From positions 95,345,001-95,409,000 of the forward strand of contig CM027379.1 of NCBI GenBank assembly GCA_015680905.1: a stretch of 64,000 nt of DNA, written 5' to 3'. Every line of letters starts with the position of its first letter. Position 1 is the first letter of the stretch. The stretch is from Coptis chinensis (Eukaryota; Streptophyta; Magnoliopsida; Ranunculales; Ranunculaceae). Of the stretch, positions 12,588-25,330 are shown one piece after another. The position numbers were made by a program, and so were the translations under genes. The notes under the pieces were generated by a model. It was not told the origin of the DNA and searched no databases. It saw only the letters and a program-made list of their open reading frames with translations.

Positions 12588-12605
12588 TGGCGCCGCTGCC
12601 ATCTT
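12588..12605 (+). other. Primer-binding site of G2, tRNA-Asp type
   Basis: TGGCGCCGCTGCCATCTT agrees with the tRNA-Asp complement over its first 13 or so positions, two bases after the LTR end. Confidence 0.7.
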
Positions 12606-13215
12606 AGTTGCACTTTAGCATTGTTTTCATAATAGAATTAGTAATTTTTAAGTCCCATTTCACCCACCCACCCTTGTTTGATTCATACCGTGGTTGCCGT
12701 TTCAGTTTTGGAAAAATTCAGAAAACGCGATCGAAGGGCTTCACGCTTCAAAGAGAGCCGACCGCTATCTTATCGGGACTTCGTTTATACATTGCCTACG
12801 CTTCAAAGAGAGCGCGACCCGCTATCTTACCGATGGAGCTTCGACTTTGCCTTGCTAAGCGCCGCCGCTTCTTCTCAATTTCCGGATTTCCACGGTTTGA
12901 TTTGAACTTCGAAGTTGTCAAGTTTTTGTTGTTCTATTCTCTTATATACACTGAACACGCCGCGTAAACAAGACGCTTATTCATAAGCGAAGCAAGGACG
13001 AATCGTATTCCTTTCTTCCACACCTCGCGATCTCCTCGTTAGAGGTTTATACTAGTATATCGAGAATTGTTTGGAGTGTTGCATGTGTAGTTAAGCTCGA
13101 CTTAGTCTTGCATGAGATTAAGGTCCGGGTCGCATAAAACACCGAACGTAAATACACAAAACAACAACATCAACAATCAAGTCTATCTAGTATACCACAC
13201 ACACCACCCGATATA

Positions 13216-14700
13216 ATGGGGAAGAAAGAGAGACTCCTCTCGGACTTCTACAAAGCCTTGAGCGATAGCCCCAAATCTTGCATCGTTCTAGCAAACCCGG
13301 TGGGGATTTTAGAATCCCTCCAAATATTTTAATTTGTTACCGCTTTTTTCATGGTTTAGACCATGAAAACCTTACCAAAGACATCGTAGGATTGAACAAG
13401 TCCTAACAACATTCCACCATCCTACGGTTGGTTCGAACAAATTAAATTAAGTGGTATTCCCTTTCACCTTAGCCGATAAGGCTGCGTCTTGGTTAACTCC
13501 GCCAAGCCTAATTCTCGTGGACTCGTGGGCTAAACTTGTTCATTTGTTTATGGAACATTTTTACCCACCCCTAAAGACGGATGAGATGCTTTCCAAGATT
13601 CATTTTTTTCGACAAAATCCTCATGAAACATTTTCAGAGGCTTGGAATCGTTTCACCGACCGCTTATAGAGTGTCCACATCATAACTTAGCTTAAAACAC
13701 GTTAGTTCGTGGTTTTTCAAAGGACTTCAACATCACCATAAAGAAGTCCTTGACATAATGAACGGGGTAGTTTTAAACAAAGGAGCCCTGAGGCTTATAA
13801 ATTTTTAGAGGACCAAACTAAAGCGTAATAATAATCGGGGGTAGTGACGATTACTCCCGCTCCGCTAGTTCTTCTTCCACATTAAAAGGCTACCAAGATG
13901 TTTGAGGTTAAATCAGATCCCGAGCTTAAAACTCTAATTGAATCCCTCACAAAAAGGTAGATGCCATTTCTGTACAACAAAAGCCAATCCGTTATGAATG
14001 TAAATTCAAATCCATGTAGTTTTCTTTGAGCCCCCGAGCATCCCGAATCCCATCGGTCCCTATAGCCTATGAACAAAGCTTGTTCCATTAATAGTGAACC
14101 TAACGCCCTTGGAGACAAAATCCCAATTTTGGTTGGAGAAATAACCAAAACGCCACACCTCAAGGGTACAATCATCAATATGTTAGGCTAACGCAGAGCT
14201 TTAACCAAGCTCCACTACGACAAGGACAGTGGTCGGGTAATTTTAATAATTATAACAACCAAGTGCAACTCGACAAGGTCAAGCACAAGGTCAAGGTAAT
14301 TATAATAATTATAATACTAATAGAGGTATCGCTCCGTAAATAATAACTATCAAAATCCACCAATAAATAATTCACGGAAATAGTTCCAAAGAACCACCCG
14401 CGGACCACTACACCCCACAACCGGATCGCCTTTGACACCTTTATACAAGTGAGCCAAAAAACTTTTCCAAACCATGGCTCAATCCAACCAACAAATTTCT
14501 ACAATCTGGTGAACTAATTTAACCCAACAGTTGGCTCAAGATAAAGCCCAACCCAAAGGTGTGTTTCCGTGTAACGCAATACCTAATCCTAAAACAACAA
14601 ACACACTTTGAGGTAACCGATAATACTAGTAATGAATATGAAAATGTAGGTGAGATAATGCCATCACCACTCTCCGCTCCGCAGAGTGGTTGATAACAAA
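13216..14700 (+). pseudogene. G2 gag, broken
   Basis: From the ATG at 13216 a frame reads MGKKERLLSDFYKALSDSPK and stops near 13332. A second frame reads FHGLDHENPY, and a third carries VVFPFTLADKAASWL and EAWNRFTDRL (13451-13669), the same gag core as in G1. Downstream, CPHHNLA and an asparagine/glutamine-rich tract (14220-14340) correspond to the gag tail but are shattered. No zinc knuckle could be read. Confidence 0.75.
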
Positions 14701-15099
14701 GTAACTATGCCTATAGTTACCCCACCAAAGAGTCCCCTACACCGCTATATTACTAGATAACCAAATAGAAACCAAGAGCCTACCACCGTAGAGGTACCCA
14801 GCCATAAACAAACCAAAGAAACAAAGCTACGGTAAAACATCCAGGTGATACCATTGCTAAATATAGACGTAAAACCACCGCTTCCACAAAAATTAGCCAT
14901 GTTAACTAAGGATACAAATTATGAGGAGATTAGGGATGTTTTAAGAATCTAACTATAAACCTTCCCTTCCTCGCTATTAAAAGCTACCACATCATGCTAA
15001 GTTTCTTAAGGAATTGTGTACTACTAGGCGAAGACAAATATACCAAAAGACGCTTTTTAACGTAACAATTCCCAACCTTATCCGAACATAATGGAATTG

Positions 15100-15754
15100 T
15101 TATACACAAGGACCCTCGGTCGCCCCATCAGATAATGCACCTTAGGAGATTCCTATATACGACGACCGCGTTATTAGACCCGGGGCTAGTGTTAACTATT
15201 CCCATTTTATTTGTATAGACAAATAGGTCTAGACAAAATGCAACCCACTAAAATGACGCTGCAATTAGCCGATCGGGTCTATTAAGTATCCTAAGGGGTG
15301 TAATCGAAAAATGTGTTGGTAAAAGTTCAGGATTTCTACTATCCTATTGATTTTTAGTCCTCGATACGTAAGTCGCTAACCACTGGGTCTCCGATCATTT
15401 TAGGGCGCCCCTTCGCAACCGCCAACGCGCCATTAATTGCCGTGGATGGTTCAATGTCCATGTCTTTTGGCCATCTTGTCGTTGAAGTCAATGTTTTTAA
15501 AACAAGGACACAGCCATCTCGATTCGCCTATGGATGGAGAGGTTAGCATGATCGAGAGCTTTGCTCGAGATTATTTCAACAACACGCTCCCCGATAGTCA
15601 TATGCCCAAAATTCTTTTCCTTTGGAAAGTCGACTCCAACATTTTCATTCCTACACTAGTGGATACACATGTTATTGATGAGGACTCGATAGATGACTTT
15701 CTCAAAGATGTAGAGGACTACCATAGTAATGTGGATATGACCAATCTAGATTGA
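15100..15754 (+). pseudogene. G2 aspartic protease relic
   Basis: Around 15175-15215 the bases encode the GASVN-type catalytic region. MTLQLADRS (15255), a PIDF block (15345) and an ILGRPFATANAPINC-like block (15396-15440) follow, parallel to the G1 protease. The last part (15540-15754) is an open frame reading MIESFARDYFNNTLPDSHMP, probably the protease-RT linker. Several frameshifts separate these pieces. Coding similarity to gypsy pol stops here. Confidence 0.7.
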
Positions 15755-17387
15755 GGAATTTGATGAGTTTCTTCGAAAGGTGACAATTCACCCTATCAAG
15801 AACTAACTAGCACAACATCCACCTCGATTCCCCTCCTTCCACCCTTTCAAAGGAACCCCGAAGTTTGCACTCGATCCTTTTGTTTCTTTCAGGGCTCTAT
15901 AATTTTTAAATCCTCCTAGCAAACAGATACTTCTGTATGACAAACTATTTGACACCTTCATTTTCAGAATTGAAACAAATTCCTACACAACAATGAATGA
16001 ATGAAGTTTGCTAAAACCAAATCCTCATCAGGTAATGTGCCGTCTTTCTAGAACTTATCCATATCTACCATATTCTCCACAACCATTCACTTTTCCACAC
16101 TTATTTACTAGAACACCCACTCATTCAAAAAATGAAAAATAAGTGCATGATAGGTTACACAAATAGGTTATCCGACTTCGCTTTGGATTCCACTAGCCGA
16201 GTCGAGGGAAATCTTGGTGTTTCATTGTGTATGGATATGTTTCCTCCGGATATTTATTTATGGAATGATCCACAACTATTTCGGGTTGTTGATATATGAT
16301 CAACCGCGATGTTCATACATATGTTTTAGATAAAGTCTCGAGTATCCGACTATAAACGACTCAATTTCTCGGTTGGTGCATTTCCTTTCATTCCAATATA
16401 TGGTGAGTGCACCATTAAGGTAACCGGCCCTCCCTATGGAGTGTGTGGTCAAGTACCGGATCCTAAGTCCACGGTTCACATAATTCACGCTTCCACTCTT
16501 GCATGTTTTCTCGGATTTTGAGTCATGTTTCTATGGTGTGAATTATGTCTTTATTGCTTATTGTTTTTCCTTCTAAAACTAAAAATAAAAAATAAAAAAT
16601 AAAATAAACATAGTAATCTAGGAAGTCTCGAATCGACTTTAAAAAGACCCATCGCTAAAACAAATTTTCTAAAAATTTTGTAAAAATTTGTTTGGGGTGG
16701 GGTGTTCCGTGTTTCGCATTTCAAAAATGTTTTATGTCCCATTAGAGTGCTTTAGGCCGCTTTTATTGTATTACGATTCGGATTGACATGATCTATTCAT
16801 TTAGATTTCATTCGCTCAAGATAACTTACGCCACGCACGACTTCGAGGCGTTTTTTCCACTATCTCGTATGTCATCCGAAGTCGGAATAGAGTGTTTTAT
16901 GGATCATTGATAGGAAATTCTCTCCTGATCATTTCCATATATTATTCGCAAAAAATCGGACATGTAACGGCTGGAATTTTGATTTGAAATTTAAAAAAAT
17001 CAAAAATCGAAAATTTCGATTTTGGCTTTTCATTCCAACTTCATACTTCCACCCGCTTCATGGGAGAAGGCCAAGGCTTTTTTACATTCTCACGCAACAG
17101 TTCATCTCTTTCATCTTCCACCGCCATTAACATCTTCCAAACCTAAAAAAATCAAAATTAAAAAAATAATACCATAAACCCACGCCAAAAAATCATATCC
17201 CAACCCATTTTGTTTGCAAACACCAATCAAAACAAACTCCACCAATTTAAAACTCAAAACCACCGAAAAAATCAAACCAATTGTGCCGCCGCCACCACTC
17301 CACCACCTCCATCGTTCTTCAAGTCGGTCAAGTAAAACCACCACCACCACATCTTATTTAAACCCCAAATTTTATTCCAAACACTAG
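15755..17387 (+). other. G2 interval with no recognised gene
   Basis: Where RT, RNase H and integrase would be expected, only short frames occur. Short coding-like phrases appear around 16180-16460 but match nothing I know. The 17110-17350 frame on the minus strand is a low-complexity translation of CCACCACC repeats. Confidence 0.5.
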
Positions 17388-18359
17388 ATGGCTCAACGCC
17401 GAATTATTCCGGAGCAAAAGTTCATCGCCGACCATTTCGCTACCGCTTTTACGGTGACGAAATGGCTAGTAGAGACTGGAGTAGCAGTGGTATTCTAACC
17501 GAGGACTTCTATCCACGAAGACTTGGTCGACGGTTCTATAACACCGTGGAGTGGAGGGGAGTAGAGATTTTGTGTTGGTGGAGGAAGAAGAGGAGGAGTC
17601 GACTACGGATCGTTATCGAGATTCTAGGCATTCCGCCCTAGAATCAATCTCGATGCCGCTTTTACAGATCCCCGCTTTGACGGGTTGAGCCGCTGATGGG
17701 CGGCATCGCCATCAATGGGAGCTACAATCCAAACTCCCATTGTGGCGCCAGCCATCCTCGGAGGACCAACCAACCGGCTACGTTCCCGGATGGATTGGTC
17801 GGAATGTCCTAGGCAAGGACAAGGTCAGTGACATCGGTCCGACCTGCCTCCATCGCCCTATGGATACTCCAGAGCGAAGCACGATTTCAGATCCCGGAGT
17901 TTTGCTGAACATGATCGAGGTTCGGACGGCCGCTGGCACTCTTCCCGCGGCTTATCACTCAAGATCATGTCAAGATGAAGGCAACTCCCGGCTTCGGAGG
18001 ATTTACATTACCCCCGCATCGAACCCGCCAGATCTATAGGAGTGTGTCCAACAAGTCCGAAATTGCCCGAGGATAGGAACAGCCGGAGGAGGAGGCCGGG
18101 GACAGCAGGATGATTTAGGAGGAGGAAGAGGAGGATGGCACTTGCTTTGATACCGGATGCCTTCCGAGAGGTGTTGGTCTCCGATGTCGAGCGCATGACT
18201 ATGCTACATAAGGGCACGCGCTCACTCAACACTCTCTCGCGGCAGACCTCCGGACTCGACAGCCACCATTCACCACAACTTCGAGCCCGCACCCAGAGGG
18301 AGGATGAGAGATGGGAGATGTGCCAGGGTCGGAGATGGAAGCCCTCCCGCCGCTTTTAG
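17388..18359 (+). pseudogene. Unidentified coding relic 1 of G2 (GC-rich)
   Basis: A GC-rich island in an AT-rich element. It opens with an ATG at 17388 (MAQRRIIPEQKFIADHFATA, stop at 17498) and continues in shifting frames, including a 74-codon frame at 18135-18359 (MALALIPDAFREVLVSDVER) that ends near a basic tail. Base composition and position suggest a former ORF of the element, perhaps the variable ORF that some Athila-like elements carry, but no family is recognised. Frameshifts and stops prevent a continuous product. Confidence 0.4.
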
Positions 18360-19436
18360 AGTAGAGATGTTAAGACGATTCCCACCTCATACAGATTCGG
18401 GCCTCCGAGGACACAAATTACTAGGCATGAGCCGCCGCCATTTTAAGGACGATTTCTTCGCTGGACCTTCGAGCCCGTGAGCCACCACTGAAGTTCAGGC
18501 CCCGGCCACCCGGCGCAGGTGTTTAGAGAGGATGAGGAGGATAGTAGTAGTTATTTATGTTTAGTAGTTGTTGTGGTTATTTACTTTGTTGTCTCTTTAT
18601 TGTAATGTAACTTTTATTTCAAGAATTTGAATTTTGTAGTAATATCTCGAATGAAATTTTAAGATAAGGGTTTATTTTCATATTGTGTGCTTATTTCATA
18701 TTGACCACACCTTCCAAACTTGTTTGGGGGTGGTTTGATTATTTCAAGTCGTATTCTTAATAAAACCCTAGTGTTAGAATTTCATCATGAGTAAGGTGAA
18801 AATATGGTAGTTTAGGCATATCCTGCGGATGAGAATCATTGTAGGATGAAATCTAGATTAAATAGGTACATTCAGTCATAAAATCCAAATAAGAGATAAT
18901 CGGGTTTGAATTAGATCCCGTGAGATGAAGTTGTTTCCGCTGAAGTTTGGAAATTTTAGGATTCGAACCAAAAATTAGTTTTGGCAACTTTTCGATCCAT
19001 TCTAGCAACTTTAAGCCTATATAAACTTGATACAATCTATCCTCACAACTCACATTACACCTAAACTCCATCACTCACCCTTCAAACCCGCTGATTCCTA
19101 ATGCTTCGACTTCATTTTCGCACTCAAGAATTTCGAGCCGCCTCTAGCCCGTTAGGCCGCCGCTTCCTACAATTCTCGCTGGAAAATTTTTGTCGTAAAA
19201 TCGCTGCCTAGTCGAGCTCTTAAGCTACGCTTAAGTTATCGGAATTAAAATATAAAATACTTCTAGTCGAGCGACCCGACCGCTTAAGCCATCGGAAATC
19301 AAAATACAAAGAGCGCCAGCCGCTTCTAAGTCGAAATCGCCCCACCGACTTCTCCTGGACTAGAAATTTTCCAGCTTTTCGCGGTAGTATCCTGAATCAT
19401 TCTCAGCTATTCCAAAGCCGTAATTTTGAGATGACA
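18360..19436 (+). other. G2 spacer with an internal purine-rich tract
   Basis: Non-coding. It holds AACTTGTTTGGGGGTGGTTTGATT near 18718-18741, similar in form to the true polypurine tract at 22193, so it may be a second plus-strand priming site or a fossil LTR junction. Nothing else is supported. Confidence 0.35.
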
Positions 19437-20345
19437 TCTCCAATATTGATACCGAACAGCCTTTTTCAAGATTTGTTCCAGCACTACTTACGGTGCTTGG
19501 TTTCATGAGGTGATCACATATGTTGGCCGGGAACCTCTTATGGTAAGACCGGCTGAACTTTATTCTCCAAAGACTTGCATCTTATTTTTATAATAACTGC
19601 ATTTTCTTTGAGAGACCGGATGGAGAACAAGTGTTCTCCATCAACATTGACAATGAACCAATGGAGATTACTGTGTTCTTTGCTAGCATTTGTTCTTCGA
19701 CTTGCTATGCCCGGCCGAGATACAAGACCCATGGTGATATCGGGTCGATAATATGCATGTCTACACCTATGAAGTCTTTGCACGAGGCTTTGGGGGGCAT
19801 TTTCCTCAGATTGAGGACCAAGGGGACTATAACGCTGTTCTTGGTAGCCCGGCCCATGAACATAGGAACCGCTATGTTTTGGATAATGCTAAACATTTTA
19901 GGGAATGGCGCTTTTTCTTTCTCGCGGAATGACGCCACTTGCAGCCGCTTTTCCTTGCTTTAGCCAATGGACGCCGGTTCTATGACCTTCCCGTAACTTT
20001 GATGTCTAGTTTAGCACGAGCCTATACTATGAGGCATAAGTACCTTCTTATGCCCGCTCTAATTTCAATGATTATGCTATGTTTCTTTCCTTTTTTTGTA
20101 CACGCTTCACGGATTGGATTAAGGTAGACACGGTGCGACCCACCAATAGTATTATCCGATCTTTCCGCGGCAACGACTTGGCATGGGTGGCGGATACAAC
20201 CTCACCCAGTTGCACCCTACACCCCATCAGACCAAGTGGCACTTAATAGGTTAGCAACCATGATGATAAATGGCGGAAGCCCGCAAATTATCATAGCATG
20301 GCAGATCGCTGAAGGAACCTCACTTCTTTATAGAAGTAGAGGATG
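19437..20345 (+). pseudogene. Unidentified coding relic 2 of G2
   Basis: A protein-like stretch with two or more frame changes: EQVFSINIDNEPMEITVFF (about 19637), then HVYTYEVFARGFGGHFPQIE and VLGSPAHEHRNRYVLDNAKH in another frame (19755-19905), then PLFLALANGRRFYDLPVTLM, and an acidic end (EDDEDDE) near 20340. The phrases look like real, once-conserved protein but I do not recognise them. It could be a late ORF specific to this lineage or captured host sequence. Confidence 0.4.
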
Positions 20346-22192
20346 ACGAAGATGACGAATAACAACGGAGTGGAGGTAAGTTTTAGTTTCCTGTTAGTGT
20401 CCGCTATGTCCCAAGCAATTTAATTAGGTTAACCCCATAATGGGTGGAACTCTTATAGAGTCAAGTCAGCTTTTATTTCCTATATTAGTACGCTCTAACA
20501 TTGTTTTCATAGATGTTTTCAATTTCACGCAGCGCTCAATGGTATTTTTCCTACCCTCTTTATTTACAATGCTTTGAGGACAAATCATGCTTCTTGTTTG
20601 GGGGCATAGAATCACGGTAATTAAGACATCCGTTAGATATAGATATATATAATATGCATTTGTTTTCTAGTTAAAATTTCAAAAATTTAAAAAATATAAA
20701 TAAATAAGTTTATGCTATACACTTAGGAATATTGGTATTGTTTTTCTTTCTCCATGCTCTTAACAATCTAGAAGTCTCACATAGTTGTTGATCGTAATAA
20801 TTGTTAGAAACTTAGGTTAATAACGTGAGGTAATAATCTTTGCATCTATCTATAAATATATTACATGAGTATCTATGATTGTTAGCAGAAGTTTTCAAAA
20901 TCTAGGCTAGAGTACTTATTCTACAAATCCTGTGAGAATATAGCCTAAAGCCTTATATGAGCTAAACATTTGAGAAATGACACAAGGGAGAAGTAAAATC
21001 CGATAGAGAAATCACACGTCCCACTTGCTTGATCACTAAACCATATCCTAAGTGAGAATTTAGGCCGCTTTTGGATCGATATAGCCGTAAATTCAAACCT
21101 ATGAATTATTTTCCCTTAGTCACCACTCGAGCCTTTTTCTTTAGCCTTCCATACACCACAATTCCTTTTTACCCCTCGTTACAAAACAAAACAAAATAAA
21201 AAAAAAAAAAAAATAAATCAACCTACCCAATTTAGAATAAGTCTGAGAATAGAATGAGAGGAAGAAAGAAGAAGAGAAAACCCGCGGTAAACAAAAATTG
21301 TTACATTTCAGAAAATAAAGAAAAGAAGTTTCCATCCAAAGAAAAGAAAATAGAAATAAAATAAAAAAAAAAAAAAAAAAAAAATAGAATAAAAAGGAGT
21401 CAAAAGCCAAAGAAAAAAAAAAAGAAAAATATGGCTAAGGATGGAAACAAAGTATAGAACAAAAAGAAAATAACAAGGTTTTCTAAGTTACATAATACTT
21501 AAGACTCTATTATCTCAGGACTTGTCCTTTTGAATATCCATTTCCTTCCTTCTTAAACCATCTCCTAATCCCCGGTGAATACCTAATAAAAGACCTCTAA
21601 ATTTCAATTAGAATAAAGTTAGCGTGATAGTAAGTGGCGATGTGTTTGATTGACCCCTTCCTTGTTGTCATTGAGATTGTAAGGTAAAGTGTGCCCACCG
21701 CATTAATCGGAGTAGCTTAAACTTGAGTGCAAAAAATCAGAGTGTTGTTTCTGACTATTATTGCGGAGAACCTACTTAAGGACGCTTATTCGAAGTTCCT
21801 CGTAAAACAAACCTCGCTAAACATTTGATAGTACTACTCATCAGATATATATGTTTATTTGTAGATGATTGATTATTATGCATATATTAACTTAGGGTTT
21901 TGACCGGTTATTCTTATATAATTGCTAGAGAGATGTATAGATAGTTGGGCATGAATAAAGAAACAATAGTTTTATTTTCTTAGTCGTCAGAAGATAGATG
22001 AAGTTTTGGAGTACCTTCATCGAAAACTCTCACCAGGTTATAAACTCGTCCACTAGGGAATTCCTAGTGGTTTAAGCGCCTTGTTGCATATGGTCAATCG
22101 CGACGCAGCTCGAAAAAACGAATTAGGTAGAACTCCATTTTGGTCACTTATTCTAATTTCATCATTTTGTTTGAGGACAAGCAAAACGCCGT
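20346..22192 (+). other. Non-coding 3' region of G2
   Basis: No coding signal. It contains A-rich runs near 21200 and 21361-21421 and the line CAAATCATGCTTCTTGTTTGGGGGC near 20582, which parallels the purine tract in the 3' region of G1. Confidence 0.55.
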
Positions 22193-22203
22193 TTGGGGTG
22201 GTT
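22193..22203 (+). other. Polypurine tract of G2
   Basis: TTTGGGGTGGTTTGATAAGAG: the purine tract lies immediately before the TGATAAGAG start of the right LTR. Confidence 0.75.
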
Positions 22204-22960
22204 TGATAAGAGCCCAAACTCAGAGTTTTAACCCCCTTAATAATCATACCGTTAGACCAATTATGTGAATAATAAGCAAGAGTTAACACCGACACGCTGC
22301 TTTTATGCATTTCGTGTTTCAAAGTCCATTATGTGCAGAAATGTACCACTTTAGCGAGATAAAGGAGCAAAAGTCGCCAGAACTTCCGAAAAGCCAGATC
22401 TTTGGACAGACCTCGGAATTGGGCATACCTTATGTCAAAACGACCGCCGGAAAGAGCTTTGCAATGGTCCAAGCCTTGACCCAATCAGAGGAGCAGAAGT
22501 GGACGAAAAGTCTGTGGAAGTCAACTGCAGCTGAAGAGGCCTTTTGGATCGAAGATGGGTTTGGCCCCATTCTCCGCCCAAACCCCGCTCCAAGCCCATG
22601 CACGAATTTTGGATCTGAATGTATAAGAACAAAAGCTTAGCTCTTCATTAATGGTAGATAGTTAGGTTAGAAAATAAATTAGATTAGTTAGCCTCCATTA
22701 AACCTTAATTCTAGATCTAGTTTTCATTAGTTTAATTAAGTTTAATTTCATTTCAATTTTGTTCTAGATTAAACTCTCAAATTATTGTTCTTGATTGATT
22801 AGATAATAAAAATAGTTATTTTGTCAATTTCGATTTCTAGATCTAAATTCCATTATTGTCTGCATTATCATTTCATAGTTATTAATTAGATTTCCATTAT
22901 TGTTTAATTAAATAAATTTCAATGCGTTTTATATTATGTTTAGTTTTAATATAAATGGAA
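22204..22960 (+). repeat. Right LTR of G2, 3' truncated
   Basis: Matches the left LTR from TGATAAGAGCCC through GTTTTAATATAAATGGAAA. Beyond 22960 the left copy continues with TGATTATGGAATGATTCAAG but this copy switches to AAGAACACATAACACTCAC. About 600 bases of LTR are lost, so no target duplication can be checked. Confidence 0.88.
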
Positions 22961-23949
22961 AAAGAACACATAACACTCACTAATAAAACCTGCACACACT
23001 CACTTCTAGCATTATTCCTTTTCTTTGGTAAGTGAAATATCTCCTCTCATTTTCATTTAGCATGGTCCCTAAAGCTTTAGATGATTCTAATTAGAGAAAA
23101 TTTAGGCGTTAAACATCTAAAGTTTAAAGCTTTAGATGATTATAATGCAAAATTGTATAATTGTAATTGTATAAGTAGAGTTTTGATGATTCTAATAGTA
23201 TCAAATTGTATAAGTAGAGTTTTTGAAAGATGAGGAATAATGTTGAGTACTTGATTTTGTTCCTACTTTATACGGTTTAGAATATCCCTTTTGTTTAGTT
23301 GTGATTGTTTTACATTTATAAGTATGTAATTTAAGCATTATTACTAGTTTGTGGTTTTGCTAAGTTGGTTGAGAGTTTACAAGGCATTGAAAAAATTTAT
23401 GGGAATATTATTTTTATTGCTAGTATAAGTTGCTAGTATGGTTTTGCTAAGATACATATCTTGTGATAGTTTATTTAAACATAAATTTTTGGTGAAGTCG
23501 ATCATGGCACCAAGTGGGCCCGATCTTTGAGAGCTATCGGATTGAAGTGCCAAACTGGTTACATAGTCGGTCATTCAAGGGAATGTGTATAGTGTTAGTA
23601 AGATAATAGTTTTTACGTGTTTACAAACTATAAATTAGATCATCTTTTTTATGTTGGTTTAATTTTGGTATAATTAGCCGACCTTATCGAGAGTAAAAAG
23701 AAGAGGCAAGGCAATAAATAATACTCTTAACAATTATAGAGTGAAGCGAAGCCTAGAATTGAGATACCACACAGGATGTTGAGATCGGTTGGAAGGTGGA
23801 GTTCGCCGTTTGCTCTTGAGGTTGGCATACATTGCCGTTAAGCGCATCCTTTGTCTTTTCAAAACTGGATTTTGGTCAAGAAGAAGAAGCGGCTGCTTTA
23901 TTACCCACTATGCATGAGCATATTTTGGTATAAATCTCTATATAGTAGT

Positions 23950-23987
<38 letters not shown>

Positions 23988-24050
23988 TTGTTGTACTAAA
24001 TTCTTATTACTAACCCTCTCAACCAAATTTTATTTGTAGACAAAGTTTGA
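22961..24050. other. Interval of unclear origin between G2 and the transposase exons
   Basis: AT-rich, with a direct repeat around AAAGCTTTAGATGATT (23072 and 23130) and AAGTAGAGTTTT (23173 and 23212). A coding-like stretch at 23740-23895 may be a further transposase exon but cannot be assigned. Confidence 0.3.
23951..23985. repeat. (TA)n microsatellite
   Basis: An uninterrupted (TA)n run of about 35 bases. Confidence 0.95.
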
Positions 24051-24059
24051 CATTGATTT

Positions 24060-25330
24060 GCATATCTAGCATGTGGAAAGAGGTCATCACTAGGTTTCTA
24101 GGCCCGTTTCGAGGGGATTCCGTTGCAGATTGCATAAGTTCTACAAAAAGGCTGGAAGTGACGCCCGGAGATGTGAAAAGCCATATGATGGTGTCTCCTT
24201 CGGAAGATTGGGAAAAGATTACTCGTGGTTCGAACCCGACAAGTTCAAGGTAAAAGTTGCTTTTAGATTGCACTATCCTAATCTTATTATGTTGTACTAT
24301 AATGGAAAATTATCATGGCAAAACTTCGATTATTGCAAAACAAGGAAACTGTCTTGAAAAAAGTAGTGCACCATCGTGGTGGTTCAAAGTCATTTTCAAA
24401 CTACCGTGAGGAAAAGGTATAGAAACAGCTGACATTCTTTGTTTTTTAATTAAATTCAATGCTCCTGTACAAACGTGTTACTCCTTGAATAAATGACACT
24501 ATTTATTTAAATGTTTGTTCAGTTAGTTATAGAAGTGGTTTTTGTATGGAATCATATACTGTTTTAAGTATGATTATGCTTTGAGGACTTCTATTTTATA
24601 TAATAGGAATTGTGTGATGTCATATTGGATATATATTCTTGCATTATTATTATTTTTCTACATTGCTAGTTCTATATGTATTTATCCTCATCTGTTTTTA
24701 TCTTGTGAACATACTAGTGGTAGCTAGTGGACATACTAATCCTCACCTGTTTTTATCTTACAAGCGTGTTCTGGTGATCGAGGCTTCGACAAGAACTGGT
24801 AGGATTGAATTCTATCGTATGATGTACTTTAATGCCGAGGGAAAGGATGGGCTAGTCATGTGGTGAAGAGAATTATGTAATAAACATGTCTTTGATTTCA
24901 CTTATTATGTATAATTTAAAACATCACGAGTTACTAGAAAGTAGTGTTTGACCATTTTTTTCACGGAATTTAAACTTACTGAAACAAGATGTTGGAGATA
25001 AAGTCTCAAATTTCTTTGGAAGAAGGCTGCGAACCTAGGGCCGAGGATGAGATAGCTGAAATGGTATTGGGTAAGAAACCAGGGTTACAATCGTGGCTTG
25101 GGCATGGCGTGGAGCCAATCTCATCTTCCCTCGGCTGCAGAATTACGGGTGGAGGAGCTTAGAAGGAGAGCGTAGTGGCTGAGAGACATGCACATGAGTC
25201 TCAACAACGTCTTTGAGGGAGCTCTGGCTCGTTTAGTTGACAGCGACCTAAGGGTTGAGGAGTTGTAGAGTTTGAAAGTCGCATCCTGGTCGAAACTTGA
25301 ATTTCTTATGTCGCCAATTCACGGTGCTCA
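24060..25330 (+). pseudogene. En/Spm-type plant transposase relic
   Basis: Separate exon-like blocks read as the plant transposase family found in CACTA elements. They are a block with HKFYKKAGSDARRCEKPYDG (24130-24250), one ending LKKVVHHRGGSKSFSNYREEK at about 24416 followed by GTATAG as a possible donor, TGRIEFYRMMYFNAEGKDGL (24798-24862), and EDEIAEMVLGKKPGLQSWLGHG (25045-25110). The last resembles the usual LGKRSGYVRGLGHG end block. Frames differ between blocks, as expected with introns, and several end in stops, so I call it a pseudogene. Identification rests on recalled family patterns. Confidence 0.6.

Larger units (their letters stand above)
11224..22960 (+). mobile_element. Ty3/gypsy element G2, nested in G1, lacks recognisable RT/IN
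   Basis: LTRs start at 11224 and 22204 with the same TGATAAGAGCCCAAA. The element has a tRNA-Asp-type primer site, gag and protease relics of the same family as G1 and a polypurine tract before the right LTR. No RT, RNase H or integrase motif is visible between the protease end (about 15754) and 22192. That 6.4-kb interval instead holds two coding relics I cannot name. It looks like a pol-deleted, non-autonomous derivative. Confidence 0.85.

Noticed and set aside
12608..12967. 119-codon frame just after the G2 primer site
   Set aside because: Lies in the leader, overlaps another open frame and matches no gag block; probably chance.
17111..17350. Minus-strand 79-codon frame rich in glycine and valine
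   Set aside because: It is the antisense of a CCACCACC-rich stretch and shows no conserved motif.
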